Assembly: GCF_030445035.2 (NCBI RefSeq)
Contig: NC_080678.1
Location: forward strand, 117,309,947-117,373,946
Direction of reading: 5' to 3'
DNA length: 64,000 nucleotides
Origin: Dasypus novemcinctus
Taxonomy: Eukaryota; Chordata; Mammalia; Cingulata; Dasypodidae
Of this stretch, positions 24,441-33,786 are shown piece by piece. How positions within the stretch are numbered: position 1 is the first letter of the stretch; every line of letters starts with the position of its first letter. The notes under the pieces were generated by a model, which saw nothing but the letters and a program-made list of their open reading frames with translations, searched no databases and was not told the origin of the DNA. Made by a program: the position numbers and the translations under genes.

Positions 24441-26270
24441 TTAGAAGAATAGTTTGCGTTTTCTCGTTCTTTGCGGCGCTTTTCTAGTCCTTCTTCGACC
24501 TTTTTCAGATTGTCTTCGACTAGGCTGGTGGAGTTGGCGTATATGCAGCATTCTTCTCCAAGAGCAGCGCAAAGACCTTCTTTGAGAAGGAGGAGGTCGA
24601 GGCCACGACGGTTTTGCAGGACTACTTCGGAGAGAGTTAAGAGAGTCTTTTAGATATTTGACAGCTTCGCAAAGATAGGTTATGTCTTCATCTACGGCCT
24701 GTCTGAGAGAGGAGAGGGCAGAAGACTGTGTGGTGAGGGCAGCGATGCCGGTGCCTGCCCCTGCGAGACCCAGAAGGGAAGCAACAGTTAGGGCTGCTGT
24801 GATTGGTTCTCTTTTTAGTAGGTGGAGAGAGGTTTGTTTGCGCAGCAAACGGCGGAAAAAGTCAGTGTCAGAGTGGTAGAGGACTCGAGGGGCGAGAAAG
24901 ATAAGCACACAAGTTTCATTATTAGCATCGAGGGTGGCGACGTTGAGGCAGGGGGTTAGTCCAGTGGAGGTACAAAGCCATTGAGAGGTGTTATGAGGAA
25001 TTAAGAATCTGGTAGTAGTGTCGGGAGAGGAGTAATTAGAGCAAACACTAAGGGAGGGGTGAGGGCCCCGACGAGAGTGAACACAGTGTCCTGTGGAGGA
25101 AACAGACTGAAAGTTTAGGGGGACAGAAGAGGCGTTCCAATTGCATCCGGCGGGATTATGTTCGGAGGATTTGCTGAAGGAGAGGTTGGTGGCGACAGGT
25201 TCATAGAGAGGAAGGGAGGGGGAGAGGCAGAGCCAACAGCTTCGAGTGAGGTTGGGGTAAGATGTGTTTAGGGAGGTGTATGAGGCATTGATTAGTTTGA
25301 AGAGGGGACTGGAGTACTGAGTAGGGGGCAAGTGAGGCTTAGGAGCATGGGAGCTGAGGGAGGCAGTGGTAAGGGGGGTACCAGGTGAGGGAGTGGACGA
25401 GGTGGAGCAGAGCAGAGGTAGAGAAGGAGGAGGAGGCAGTGCCTTAGGAAGGTTGAGAACTCGATTTGGGCCTATAGCAGAGGGACGTGTTGCAGTGGTT
25501 GCATGGCGCTTTTGTATGGTGAAGAGGCTGCCGTGGTGGTAGCCGTGTGCATATAGGCGAGCTCCCCACGTGCGGCCAGTCAACCACTGGTCATCATTGG
25601 GATTTTTGATCGAAAACGTGATGCTGGCGGCCAGGTTGGTTCGCAGGGGGGTGGTGCTTAAGAGAGAGAGATGAGAGTCTCGACTAGGAGGATTTCGCCA
25701 GCCATAGGCTATAGTTTCACAGCCCCAGGAGGGGCAGAAGAAATTTGTTGGGTCTTGGCAGCCAATGGCGGAAGCTGGGCAGATATAGAAACCAGTGGCG
25801 GATAAGACTATAGTCTCTTCACGAGTGGGGCCACGTTTTTCGCAGTTGACAAAGGAGTGCTGGTTTGCTTTTTGATACTTGGGCTGGAAGCCGGCGAGCT
25901 GACAAAAGGGCAGGGTAAAGGAGGGGGCACCTACAGTTACGTTGAAGGAGATGAGTTTGTCAAACTGAGTGAGAGTCCAGTTGAAAGGTCGGTGATTCTG
26001 ATTGGCAGCGGCCGAGAGGGCGAAGAAGGCCAGGGTGCAGGGAATAGCAAGTGGATTATAAAGGGGGAGGTTGGGGGAAAGACATAACCAGCAGGAGCTT
26101 TGGGCAGAAGAGGCTAGAGACAACATGAGAATGAGGAGATGAATGAGGCGGGGGAGGGTGGGGGAGCAGGAGGCAGGGGTATGAACAGAGCGGGCTTGTC
26201 GGAGGAGTTGGAGAACTTGGCGTTCGATGGGGTCATCATCTTCAAGAGAAAGACGGCTTAGGCGGTGCAA
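24441..26270 (-). pseudogene. env: proviral env, gamma-type, frame broken in TM subunit
   Basis: Envelope glycoprotein. The frame of 609 codons has an N-terminal hydrophobic leader (about residues 39-58), a surface subunit with two CWLC motifs (60-63 and 345-348), many N-glycosylation sites, and a hydrophobic fusion-peptide-like stretch at about 490-511 rich in Ala, Gly and Leu. The basic site before it (L-L-K-R) is not a canonical furin site. After about residue 540 the sequence loses similarity; the expected CX6CC of the transmembrane subunit is at 24545-24571 in another frame. A frame change thus lies at about 24630-24660, and the downstream TM region, including the membrane anchor, is not read in the env frame. 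As it stands env is probably non-functional. Confidence 0.85.
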
Positions 26271-26378
26271 AGAAGCGTTGTCGATGTCGTTCGCGGCGAG
26301 AGAGAGCTGGTGTGGTCCCCATGGGCGACGGTGTTGGAGTAGCAGGCTCAGATGAATGTACTTGGGGGCGCATAGTAG

Positions 26379-26582
26379 TCATGGGAGGAGGACCACAAGG
26401 GAGGTGAAGATGCCAATTAGAAGCAGCCAGGCGACAGCGAGGAGAAGGCGTTGGCGAAGGTTCCAATCTGTCGGGGCTGTGGCTGCGAGACAGACAGCTG
26501 AAAAGATTGTTAAGAAAATGAAAATTACAAGAAAGAAGCAGAGTAAGAGTGGGTGCGAGGGGAGCTTGAGGAGCATCTGCAC
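26379..26582 (-). CDS. small hydrophobic open frame between pol and env (67 aa)
   Basis: Not recognised. The predicted protein has two hydrophobic segments (about residues 12-34 and 46-66) around a short polar linker, so it would be a small two-span membrane protein or a cleaved signal plus anchor. It lies downstream of pol and upstream of env, where some retroviruses have spliced accessory genes. A second frame of 140 codons (26242-26664) overlaps it. Either may be chance in a 0.5-kb interval; there is no homology support. Confidence 0.3.
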   Translation of the reverse strand: MQMLLKLPSHPLLLCFFLVIFIFLTIFSAVCLAATAPTDWNLRQRLLLAVAWLLLIGIFTSLVVLLP

Positions 26583-26803
26583 TGAGAGTTCTTTTTTGAT
26601 GAACTATAAGGCACGTTTTGGTGAAGGTCAGGCACTTGTCAACGGCGGGTTGCGGAGGCAGCAAAGGCTCTTCTTGTAGAGTATGCAGAGTTGGGTCCTT
26701 TGAGAGATCTGTAATGACAAAAGAAGGAGAAGAGAGCCCTCATAGAGGAGGGGCAATCAGCAGAAAGAAACTCGGAGAGAGCACTTATTTAAATATAAGC
26801 ATT

Positions 26804-29470
26804 TCAGGGAGGGGCTGGTTGGTGCTGAATTTGAGCGAATGGGGCGACATCTGGGCCTCCGCTGTCAATGTTGTCTCTCACGGAGGGCATAGGGTACTTA
26901 TCATTAAGGGGAACCTTGGGGACGGTGGCAGGCCTGATATAGCGCCCAGGAACCCAGAGTGGTTGTGGCTCAGAGTCTGGGAAGATACAAGCAAAACCTC
27001 TCCCCTGTGCTAGCAAGGGAGCTGGATCTTGCCAAAGGTTTGTGGCGGGGTCTTTCCAATGAACAAGGGGAACTTGCGAAGGTTGCCACATGGGTCCCCA
27101 ATGTTTGTGGGTTGGGGAAAGTCCCTTGTCATCGAAGGTCAGGAGATTGTGATGAATAAGGCAGGCAGTGATGACGTCAGCAGGGGCTTTATGGGGGGAG
27201 GAAGCTCTTTCTTTTTGAATGAGTAGCTTGAGCTGTTGGTGAGTGCGCTCAACAATTCCTTGCCCTTGTGGATTGTAGGGGATGCCAAAATGGTGTGTGA
27301 TGTGGTACATTTGTACGAAGCTGGCAAAGGTGGCACTGCGATAGGCTGGTCCATTGTCGGTTTTGAGATCCCAGGGAATTCCCATGAATAGAATGGCTTG
27401 TCGGAGTGCTTTGGTGCAATGTTTAGTGCTCTCTCCTGTGAGGGGCACGGCGTAGCACAGGTGCGAGAAAGTATCAACTGCAACATGAAGATACTTAAGG
27501 CGTCCAAAGGTGCTAACGTGTGTGACGTCAAGTTGCCAGCGGGAGTTAGGCCGTAGGCCACGGGGATTAGCTCCGCGAGGCTGCAAGGGTCCAAGAGGCA
27601 GCAAAGGTGCACATGTTTGGCAGGAACGCACAAGATGTTTACATGTTTCAATGGGGAGGTCTGGGAAGAACTTTTGAATGGATCGCGCTGAGAAGTGGAA
27701 CTGAGAGTGTAGGAGCTTAGCTTGGTTGACAAAGTCTCCCAGTCTTGTTTTGTCAGTGAGGTTTTCTTGAATGGCAACTGGGCATACATGGCGGCCGGAT
27801 GCTAAAGCGTCGGCGAGGGCATTTCCTTGAGCTAGCGGTCCTGGCAGGCCAGAGTGACTTCTGATATGAGCAATGAACCAGGGTTGTTGCCTTTCTTCAA
27901 GCAGTCGCTGTACAAAAGCGAGTGCTTGGTCAATAGTTAAGTCACTGGGTAGGAAAGTAGCGAGCGGGAGGCTGCGACACACTTGTAAAGTGTACAAGCT
28001 GTCTGTGAAGATGTTAAGAGGCTGGTCTGGGTAGAGATTGAGGACTGCGGCAACAGCTAAAAGTTCACCTGTTTGGACAGAAAAGTCATTAGCAAACACT
28101 AACTGTCGTGGCTCAGGTTCTCTTGGCGTATATATGACAGCAGCGAATGCCTTTTTTGAAGCATCGGTGAAAGCAGTGATGGCAAAGGGGATTGGCTTTC
28201 TTGCGGGCAGCGGACGGAACGGGTTGGAAAATGCTAATTGAGATACCCCTTGTAGTAGTGGATGATGCGGATAGTGATTGTCAAAGGAGCCACGAAAGAA
28301 TTCTATTAGGCTTTGCATTTGAACATTATTCATGATGAGAGAGGTAACTTCTTTTGCATCGAAAGGCCAAACAATGGTATGTGGCGGGACGCCGTAAGTC
28401 TGTATGGAGAGAAGTACTAAGTCCGTGGCTAATGTGATCCAAGCCCTTGTGAAAGGGCAGATTTTTGGGAGTTTACTTTTTGACGTGTGCAGAAAAAGAA
28501 GAGGACCATCTTGCCATAGGAGACCCGTTGGGGTGACTGGTGTTGGCAAAACTAAGGCAAGGATTGGGAGATCGGGAGAGAATCGCTCTAGGCGGCATTG
28601 CTGGAGTGCAGCATTTACTTGTTGGATGGCTTCTTTGGCAGCTGGGGTGATGGTGATGGGACGAGCAACTGCAGCGGATGGGCTGCACTTGGTTTGCAGG
28701 AGCTCGAAGAGAGGCTGCATTTGCGCTGTTGTGATAGGGAGCGCTGATCGAAGCCAATTGATTTGTCCGCAAAGCCGTTGGAGCTCAGTCAGCGTCATGT
28801 GATCAGAAACATGGATTTGCGGGCTGGTGGGCCAAATATATTGATGAAAATGAAAGCCTAAGAACTGGAAAGGTGGCTGGGGGTTGACTTTGTCAGGTTG
28901 CACTATTAATCCAAGACTTGAGAGGTTCGTCGTAACTGCAGAGAGTAGATCATTGAGAAGTGTGTTAGAACTTGCTGCTAAAAGAAGGTCATCCATATAG
29001 TGGATGATGTATGTGTGCTCTGGATGGAACTTAGAGCGTAGTGGCTCAATGGCATGATTGACATAGAGCTGACATATAGTTGGACTGTTCCGCATGCCTT
29101 GTGGTAGTACTCGCCATTGGAATCGAAGCGCTGCGCCCTGATTGTTGGTGCGTGGGACTGTAAATGCAAATCGTGGACAGTCTTGCGGGTGAAGAGGGAT
29201 AGAGAAAAAGCAGTCTTTGATATCGATGGTGGCTGCATGAAAATACTGAGGGACTGCAGTGGGATGCGGGCAACCAGGCTGAGGTGATCCCATTGGCTTA
29301 ATATGTTTGTTAATTTCTCGAAGGTCATGAAGGAGGCGGAACTTGCTCGTGTTCTTTTTATTGATGACGAAGACTGGCGAATTGTAGGGACTGGTAGACG
29401 GCTCAATATGCCCTGCTTGTAGCTGTTCTTCGACGAGGGCAGAGAGAGCTTGCAGTTTATGAGTTGGCAA
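26804..29470 (-). CDS. pol: proviral pol: reverse transcriptase, RNase H, integrase (888 aa open)
   Basis: Replication enzymes. In the open frame from the Met at 29470, the RT palm has an Asp in T-I-D-I-K-D at residue 83 and YMDD at 158-161. RNase H has Asp 436, Glu 469, Asp 490 and Asp 554 in its expected motifs. Integrase has an H588-H592-C617-C620 zinc site and the catalytic triad Asp 648, Asp 705 and Glu 741. The fingers segment (G-H-I-E-P-S-T-S-P) and YMDD, rather than YVDD, fit betaretrovirus-like RTs. All recognised catalytic residues are present. The frame is also open upstream to the poly-C tract, so the Met is only the first in-frame one. Confidence 0.95.
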   Translation of the reverse strand: MPTHKLQALSALVEEQLQAGHIEPSTSPYNSPVFVINKKNTSKFRLLHDLREINKHIKPMGSPQPGCPHPTAVPQYFHAATIDIKDCFFSIPLHPQDCPRFAFTVPRTNNQGAALRFQWRVLPQGMRNSPTICQLYVNHAIEPLRSKFHPEHTYIIHYMDDLLLAASSNTLLNDLLSAVTTNLSSLGLIVQPDKVNPQPPFQFLGFHFHQYIWPTSPQIHVSDHMTLTELQRLCGQINWLRSALPITTAQMQPLFELLQTKCSPSAAVARPITITPAAKEAIQQVNAALQQCRLERFSPDLPILALVLPTPVTPTGLLWQDGPLLFLHTSKSKLPKICPFTRAWITLATDLVLLSIQTYGVPPHTIVWPFDAKEVTSLIMNNVQMQSLIEFFRGSFDNHYPHHPLLQGVSQLAFSNPFRPLPARKPIPFAITAFTDASKKAFAAVIYTPREPEPRQLVFANDFSVQTGELLAVAAVLNLYPDQPLNIFTDSLYTLQVCRSLPLATFLPSDLTIDQALAFVQRLLEERQQPWFIAHIRSHSGLPGPLAQGNALADALASGRHVCPVAIQENLTDKTRLGDFVNQAKLLHSQFHFSARSIQKFFPDLPIETCKHLVRSCQTCAPLLPLGPLQPRGANPRGLRPNSRWQLDVTHVSTFGRLKYLHVAVDTFSHLCYAVPLTGESTKHCTKALRQAILFMGIPWDLKTDNGPAYRSATFASFVQMYHITHHFGIPYNPQGQGIVERTHQQLKLLIQKERASSPHKAPADVITACLIHHNLLTFDDKGLSPTHKHWGPMWQPSQVPLVHWKDPATNLWQDPAPLLAQGRGFACIFPDSEPQPLWVPGRYIRPATVPKVPLNDKYPMPSVRDNIDSGGPDVAPFAQIQHQPAPP

Positions 29471-29525
29471 GGGCCACTGCTCGACCCAGATGGGCTCCTC
29501 TGTGTCCCATTCCAGAGGGATAGGG

Positions 29526-30155
29526 TCAGGTCTTGAGATGGGAGCAGTGGCCCCTATAAGGGGGGGGGGGGGGCGGCGCAGCTATGAAGGCTTCTGTGGT
29601 GATTCGAGCTTTTAGCTGGCTGAGTACATCTCTTCCCCACAGGATGGTTTGGACTGAAGAAAGGACGAGTGGACGAATCTGGCCTTCATGACCTTCTTGG
29701 TCGCTCCAATGCAGAGGCTGGGAGGTTTTCCAGGAGGTAGCAGCTCCCGTGGCGCCGATGACTTGAGGGCCGGTTTCGAGGGGCCAATGATTGAAGGCGG
29801 CGATTTCAAAGGGAATACAAGAGATTTCAGCACCAGAGTCTAAGAGCCCTTCAAGCCATTGTCCGTTTATTTTAAGCTCTAAGGAAGGTTTTTGGTGACG
29901 TTTGATAGGCATTGTCCACATTAAGGTTTTGGAGCTCTCTGGAGGGCCTCTTGGGGGAGGGGCTGAGGCCTGCCCCGCTGGAAGTTTAAAGGCTGGGAGA
30001 TACGTTGCGATGAGCGGCAATCGCGGGCCCAGTGATACCCCTTGCCACAGCGCGGGCATGGTGTGGGGGGGCCTCTTGGTCTGTGCAGTGCTACGGCAGG
30101 GCGGGGAGCTGCCTGTTGAGGGCACTCGTGGACAAAATGACCGGGCTGACCGCAT
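29526..30155 (-). CDS. pro: proviral protease (pro) frame
   Basis: Overlaps the 3' end of gag in the -1 frame, the betaretrovirus arrangement in which protease is made by ribosomal frameshifting. The aspartic protease motif L-L-D-S-G-A is at residues 104-109 of the open frame and the closing W-G-R-D-V-L at 173-178. I see no dUTPase domain upstream. The frame runs into a 14-base poly-C tract (29560-29573) and stops soon after. The annotated Met is not expected to be the real start. Confidence 0.85.
   Translation of the reverse strand: MRSARSFCPRVPSTGSSPPCRSTAQTKRPPHTMPALWQGVSLGPRLPLIATYLPAFKLPAGQASAPPPRGPPESSKTLMWTMPIKRHQKPSLELKINGQWLEGLLDSGAEISCIPFEIAAFNHWPLETGPQVIGATGAATSWKTSQPLHWSDQEGHEGQIRPLVLSSVQTILWGRDVLSQLKARITTEAFIAAPPPPPPYRGHCSHLKT
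29560..29573 (-). other. 14-nt homopolymer at the pro/pol frame switch
   Basis: Fourteen consecutive G on the plus strand (C on the coding strand). The protease frame passes through it and ends about 11 codons later, while the pol frame is open both through and after the tract. The frame switch therefore falls on a homopolymer, where length polymorphism or assembly error is likely. Confidence 0.8.
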
Positions 30156-31900
30156 CGAAAGCAGGCAGAAGTGGAGGCAGATGAGACAGCCATGGCGGAA
30201 GCGAAGGCAGCAGTAGGTGCTTTAGTCTGTGGGTCAATATCTCGACAAGCCAATACCCATTCATGTATTGGCTTATCACGGATAGGAAGAATAACGGCCC
30301 AGAAGGGTGCAAGGCACCCATCGAGAATGAGTTCTTTTGCTAACACAAACTGAGCATCTTCGTTAGTAATTTTCCGCTGGCATGCTTCTAAAACGCGTGC
30401 GACAAATGCTGGAAAGGTTTCTTGCGAGTCTTGAAGCATTTGCGTAAATTTGGTGGACTGCTTGGTAGAAACTAAAGAGAACGATCGCTGGACAAGAGCT
30501 TTTACTCGGTGCCAAAACCCTGGATCTATGTTTATATAAGAAAGAGGGTCAGCATAGTTGTTAATTCCTGTGTAGGCGTCAGCTGGATCTTGGATACCTG
30601 CCTGGACATTTTCTACCACTTGCTTATCAACAGCTACTTGATAGTAAGCACGCCATTCAAGGAACTGGCCTGGTGGAAGGATGGAATGGGCTAGAGAAAT
30701 CCAGTCATAAGGAAGAGCAAGTTGAACCCCTAACTCTTCTATTAATTGTTGGACATATGGGCTACCTATGCCATCTTCTTTAACAGCTTTGTGAAGAGTT
30801 TTAACTTCTTCGGCTGTGAAGGGAAGCCAAGTCTGAGGGCGTTGCTGTGTGGGCAGCGGGTTGAGCGGGTATAGCTGGGGGGCGGGAGAATGTGCTTCGC
30901 TAGAGGCAGGTGGGGAGCTGCTGCCATACGGTGGTGGCGAGGGATGAACGGTAGCGGGAAACAGATGAGAGAATGATGGCTTAGCAGCGTCAAGGCGGCA
31001 ACAAACTGGCGGCGGGATATTTTTGGGCGCTGGACAAGATGGCGGAGTGGCGACGTCACTTCTAGGCGCCTGCCAAGATGGCGGTGTAGTTACGTCATTT
31101 TTGGGCGCCGGCCAAGATGGCGGCGAAGTCACGTCATTTCCGGGAGCCGGCCAAGATGGCGGCGAAGTCACGTCATTTCCGGGGGCCGGCCAAGATGGCG
31201 GCGAAGTCATGTCATTTCCGGGGGCCGGCCAAGATGGCGGCGAAGTCACGTCATTCCCGGGGGCCGGCCAAGATGGCGGCGAAGTCACGTCATTTCTGGG
31301 GGCAGGGCCGGAAGATGACGAGACAGGGAGGGGCGGGTAAAGGTGAGAGGAAGCGCCTTTGTTCCCGCCGGCGGGCTCGGACATAGGTGAAGAAGAAGCC
31401 GGAAGTGCGCCATTTTGGGCAGAGGTGGAAGAAGAAGGAGAAAGTACGTTATTTTGAGGAGCTACTGAAGCGGCTTCTGCGGGCCATGGGGAGTGCGGGC
31501 GGGGAGGTTCGCGCTCGAGAGCGGCAGCGAGCTGGTCAGACAGAGAATTTGGGTCGCCAGGATCATCGGGCTCATAGTCATTGGGTTGCTTGACCGATTT
31601 GTCTCGGATGGCTTCTGACAGTGCACCGAGGAGACAGGCGCGTATGGCTACTAGCGCAGGCAGCAGGCCGTGCAGAAAAGACCGCTTTTCATGCTCTATG
31701 GCGGAGGTGACTCGATCTATGAGTCGAGAGTATGTGTCTGGGCTCCAGAGCTGGCAGGTGGTGAGCCACGGATTAAAAGGGAGTAGCAGGTCCCAATATT
31801 TTTGGAGCTGTTTTAGGGAAACGCGGACTCCATTGGTATCAAGCAGGGTGGCTAAAAGCCGAACCTGAGGGGTATGGTGTGAGGAGAGAGAGGTGCCCAT
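29921..31900 (-). CDS. gag: proviral gag polyprotein, open (659 aa)
   Basis: Structural polyprotein: matrix, a proline-rich region, capsid and nucleocapsid. It starts with Met-Gly and a Ser at position 6, a plausible myristoylation signal for membrane targeting. The middle part contains seven 13-residue repeats of the type PSWPAPGNDVTSP, then a PPPY late-domain motif. The capsid has a recognisable but divergent major homology region. Two CCHC zinc knuckles near the C terminus (C-F-R-C-G-Q-P-G-H and C-P-R-C-G-K-G-Y-H) fit a betaretrovirus pattern. The frame is intact from start to stop, unusual for an endogenous copy. I found no canonical slippery heptamer near the stop. Confidence 0.93.
   Translation of the reverse strand: MGTSLSSHHTPQVRLLATLLDTNGVRVSLKQLQKYWDLLLPFNPWLTTCQLWSPDTYSRLIDRVTSAIEHEKRSFLHGLLPALVAIRACLLGALSEAIRDKSVKQPNDYEPDDPGDPNSLSDQLAAALEREPPRPHSPWPAEAASVAPQNNVLSPSSSTSAQNGALPASSSPMSEPAGGNKGASSHLYPPLPVSSSSGPAPRNDVTSPPSWPAPGNDVTSPPSWPAPGNDMTSPPSWPAPGNDVTSPPSWPAPGNDVTSPPSWPAPKNDVTTPPSWQAPRSDVATPPSCPAPKNIPPPVCCRLDAAKPSFSHLFPATVHPSPPPYGSSSPPASSEAHSPAPQLYPLNPLPTQQRPQTWLPFTAEEVKTLHKAVKEDGIGSPYVQQLIEELGVQLALPYDWISLAHSILPPGQFLEWRAYYQVAVDKQVVENVQAGIQDPADAYTGINNYADPLSYINIDPGFWHRVKALVQRSFSLVSTKQSTKFTQMLQDSQETFPAFVARVLEACQRKITNEDAQFVLAKELILDGCLAPFWAVILPIRDKPIHEWVLACRDIDPQTKAPTAAFASAMAVSSASTSACFRCGQPGHFVHECPQQAAPRPAVALHRPRGPPTPCPRCGKGYHWARDCRSSQRISQPLNFQRGRPQPLPQEALQRAPKP
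31033..31305 (-). repeat. seven 39-bp tandem repeats in gag with YY1-like cores
   Basis: Seven head-to-tail 39-bp units in frame with gag (13 codons each), starting at 31033, 31072, 31111, 31150, 31189, 31228 and 31267. Every unit carries CAAGATGGCGG on the plus strand, the core of the YY1 consensus, and a T/CACGTCA-like element resembling an ATF/CREB half-site. The first two units are the most diverged and the middle ones nearly identical, suggesting recent expansion. Confidence 0.95.
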
Positions 31901-32010
31901 AGTGGGAGAAGAAAAGACGGCAATGGGGTCCCTACCTGGAGAGCTGAAATGGTCGCCAGTAGACAGCAGCAGCAGCAGCAGAGAGGGGCCGGAGGGCAGT
32001 GGAAGGAAAG

Positions 32011-32028
32011 GATCCCAGACGAGCCCCC
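32011..32028 (-). other. provirus primer-binding site, tRNA-Pro type
   Basis: Directly after the 5' LTR the minus strand reads GGGGGCTCGTCTGGGATC. The complement of the tRNA-Pro 3' end is TGGGGGCTCGTCCGGGAT, so there is one internal mismatch and the first T is replaced by the terminal A of the LTR. The leader from here to the gag start is only about 110 nt. Confidence 0.8.
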
Positions 32029-32415
32029 TGCTGAGAGTTGCTATTGTAAGTTAGCAACCCCTGCTGTGGGCTGCTATTCTAAGTTAGCAACCCACGAGGA
32101 CCGGGCGGGCTTCCACGGCTCGGCGGTGAGCCCCTAGGCCAGCGCGTAGGCCTAGGTTCTCCAGGCATGGGGGACGCGCGGTAAAAACCACAGAGACAGC
32201 CTATGAGAATGAGCTAGTCCAATTTATTGCGGAAATACACTGGATTATATAAGGTCGGGTCAAGGGAGGGGTAGGGATTGGGGCGGGTAAACTACGGGGC
32301 GGTAGTGGATAGGCGGAACTGTGCAGGCAGCTATGAGGTAGGCGGTGAAGGATAGCAACGGCTGGAAAAGGGAGATAACAAAGGCTAGGAGGAGGGGTGA
32401 AGGGAGGCAGCAACA
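32029..32415 (-). repeat. provirus 5' LTR
   Basis: 387 bp, TG...CA ends on the minus strand, next to the duplication GTAAAT. It carries the same TATATAA and AATAAA signals as the other LTR. The six differences from the 3' LTR are five transitions and one transversion. A 22-bp near-perfect direct repeat (GTAAGTTAGCAACCC / CTAAGTTAGCAACCC on the plus strand) lies in U5. Confidence 0.95.
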
Positions 32416-33786
32416 GTAAATGATGAAACTATTATTGGAAACTGGGGGAAAGGCGATTCATGTTTTAAAGTTGCAGAGAATTTAGCAAGATTAACTCCTG
32501 GTGTTTTAAGGAAGGCATAATTTGAAAATGGTGAGCCTGGGTATTTAGCTGAAGAAACGTCCAAAGTAAACCAGGAGAATGCACCTTGGCTTATGCTTGC
32601 AGCTTACAGCAAAATGCTAGATGAGAGAGATATGCTGAGGACTGAACTGTTAGGTACAAAGAAAACAGAAACTGATTCTGGAAATTCCAAGTCTCTGGAA
32701 ATCAAGCTCCCAGATGAAAGTGCCCCATTGGAGGACTTAACTAAACCTGGGACTTGTAAATCAGGATTGAAGTTGCTGTTATCTTGAAAGACTTGTAGAA
32801 AGTCTTAGTGTCTAATGGCTTTGACCCCTGCTTCCTGCATGCTAAACCAACAAGGTTTTTGGGAGAGCTGTATGAACAAAACCACTGTCAGTCTGGAATC
32901 AAAAGGACATGGAAAGGAGAGATTGAAGGAGAAACAGCTTTAAGAGGAACATCATGGAAGCTGAGATCTAGAATTAGGACATCACCTTGGGCCAAGAGAG
33001 GAACCCCACCCATGTGTACAGAGAGGGTGAGTTAGCCCCAGCAGCTGAAGAGGATAGATGTTCCCACCCAGTGTTCTGGGAGAGTTTTGCTGCCTCAGGG
33101 TACAGAGAGGATGGAGCACATTCCCCAAGGATTATGGTGGTTAAGATCAGCACCTCACAGGTCTGAGAGGGTTGGACCTGTCCCCCAAAGGTTAGGGAAG
33201 GTCAGGTGGTCAACTCATTGCTCTGCGAGGGTTGAGCCTGTATGCCAAAGGTTAGAGGGAATGTTGTCTTCACATCACTGTACTAGAGGGATTAAGACTC
33301 TAACCTAAAGATTGGATGAGGTGTGGCAACCACCCAACACTCTTGGAGGGAGAGGTCTGGAGCTTGGTTGACACCCAGATCCTTGATGAGGTGGAACCAA
33401 GAAAATAGTCATTGGACAAGCAGGTGGACAGGGTGGGTTCCCATATGGCCCTAAGAAGAAGAAACCATCATCTTAAGAATGACTCTCAGTCTGAAATGGA
33501 ATGGAGGATGCCTTGTAGGTTTACTGAACTGTAGAGGACTCATGACTCATGTTTCCCTCCCAATTTCTCCATATTGTGATGAAAATGTTTATCCTTTGTA
33601 CATTTGTGTATTGGAAGAAGATGAATTGTTTTGTAAGTTTCAGAAGTCTGTAGTAGACAGGACTTGGCCCCAAGACAAACTATATTTCTTTACATTGATT
33701 GTGATATGATTTAGTACTTGCATAGTTACTGATTTAAGGTTTTTTTGAATATTGTAAAGTTTTTTTTTGGAATTCAGAGGGTGGAG

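Larger units (their letters stand above)
23453..32415 (-). mobile_element. young endogenous retrovirus, beta-type gag-pro-pol with gamma-type env
   Basis: An 8963-bp provirus bounded by 387-bp LTRs and a 6-bp duplication GTAAAT (23447-23452 and 32416-32421). The order on the minus strand is LTR, primer site, gag, pro, pol, a short interval with small open frames, env, polypurine region, LTR. Gag (two CCHC boxes, MG start) and the pro frame offset by -1 from gag are betaretrovirus-like, as is the RT. Env has a CWLC motif and, in a broken frame, CX6CC, which is gamma-type. The LTRs differ at 6 of 387 sites (1.6%). I recall that a chimeric betaretrovirus has been described in armadillo, but I cannot verify whether this copy belongs to it. 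It is inserted in a MaLR-like element. Confidence 0.95.

Noticed and set aside
28038-28802. plus-strand frames opposite pol
   Set aside because: Antisense shadows of the proviral polymerase frame.
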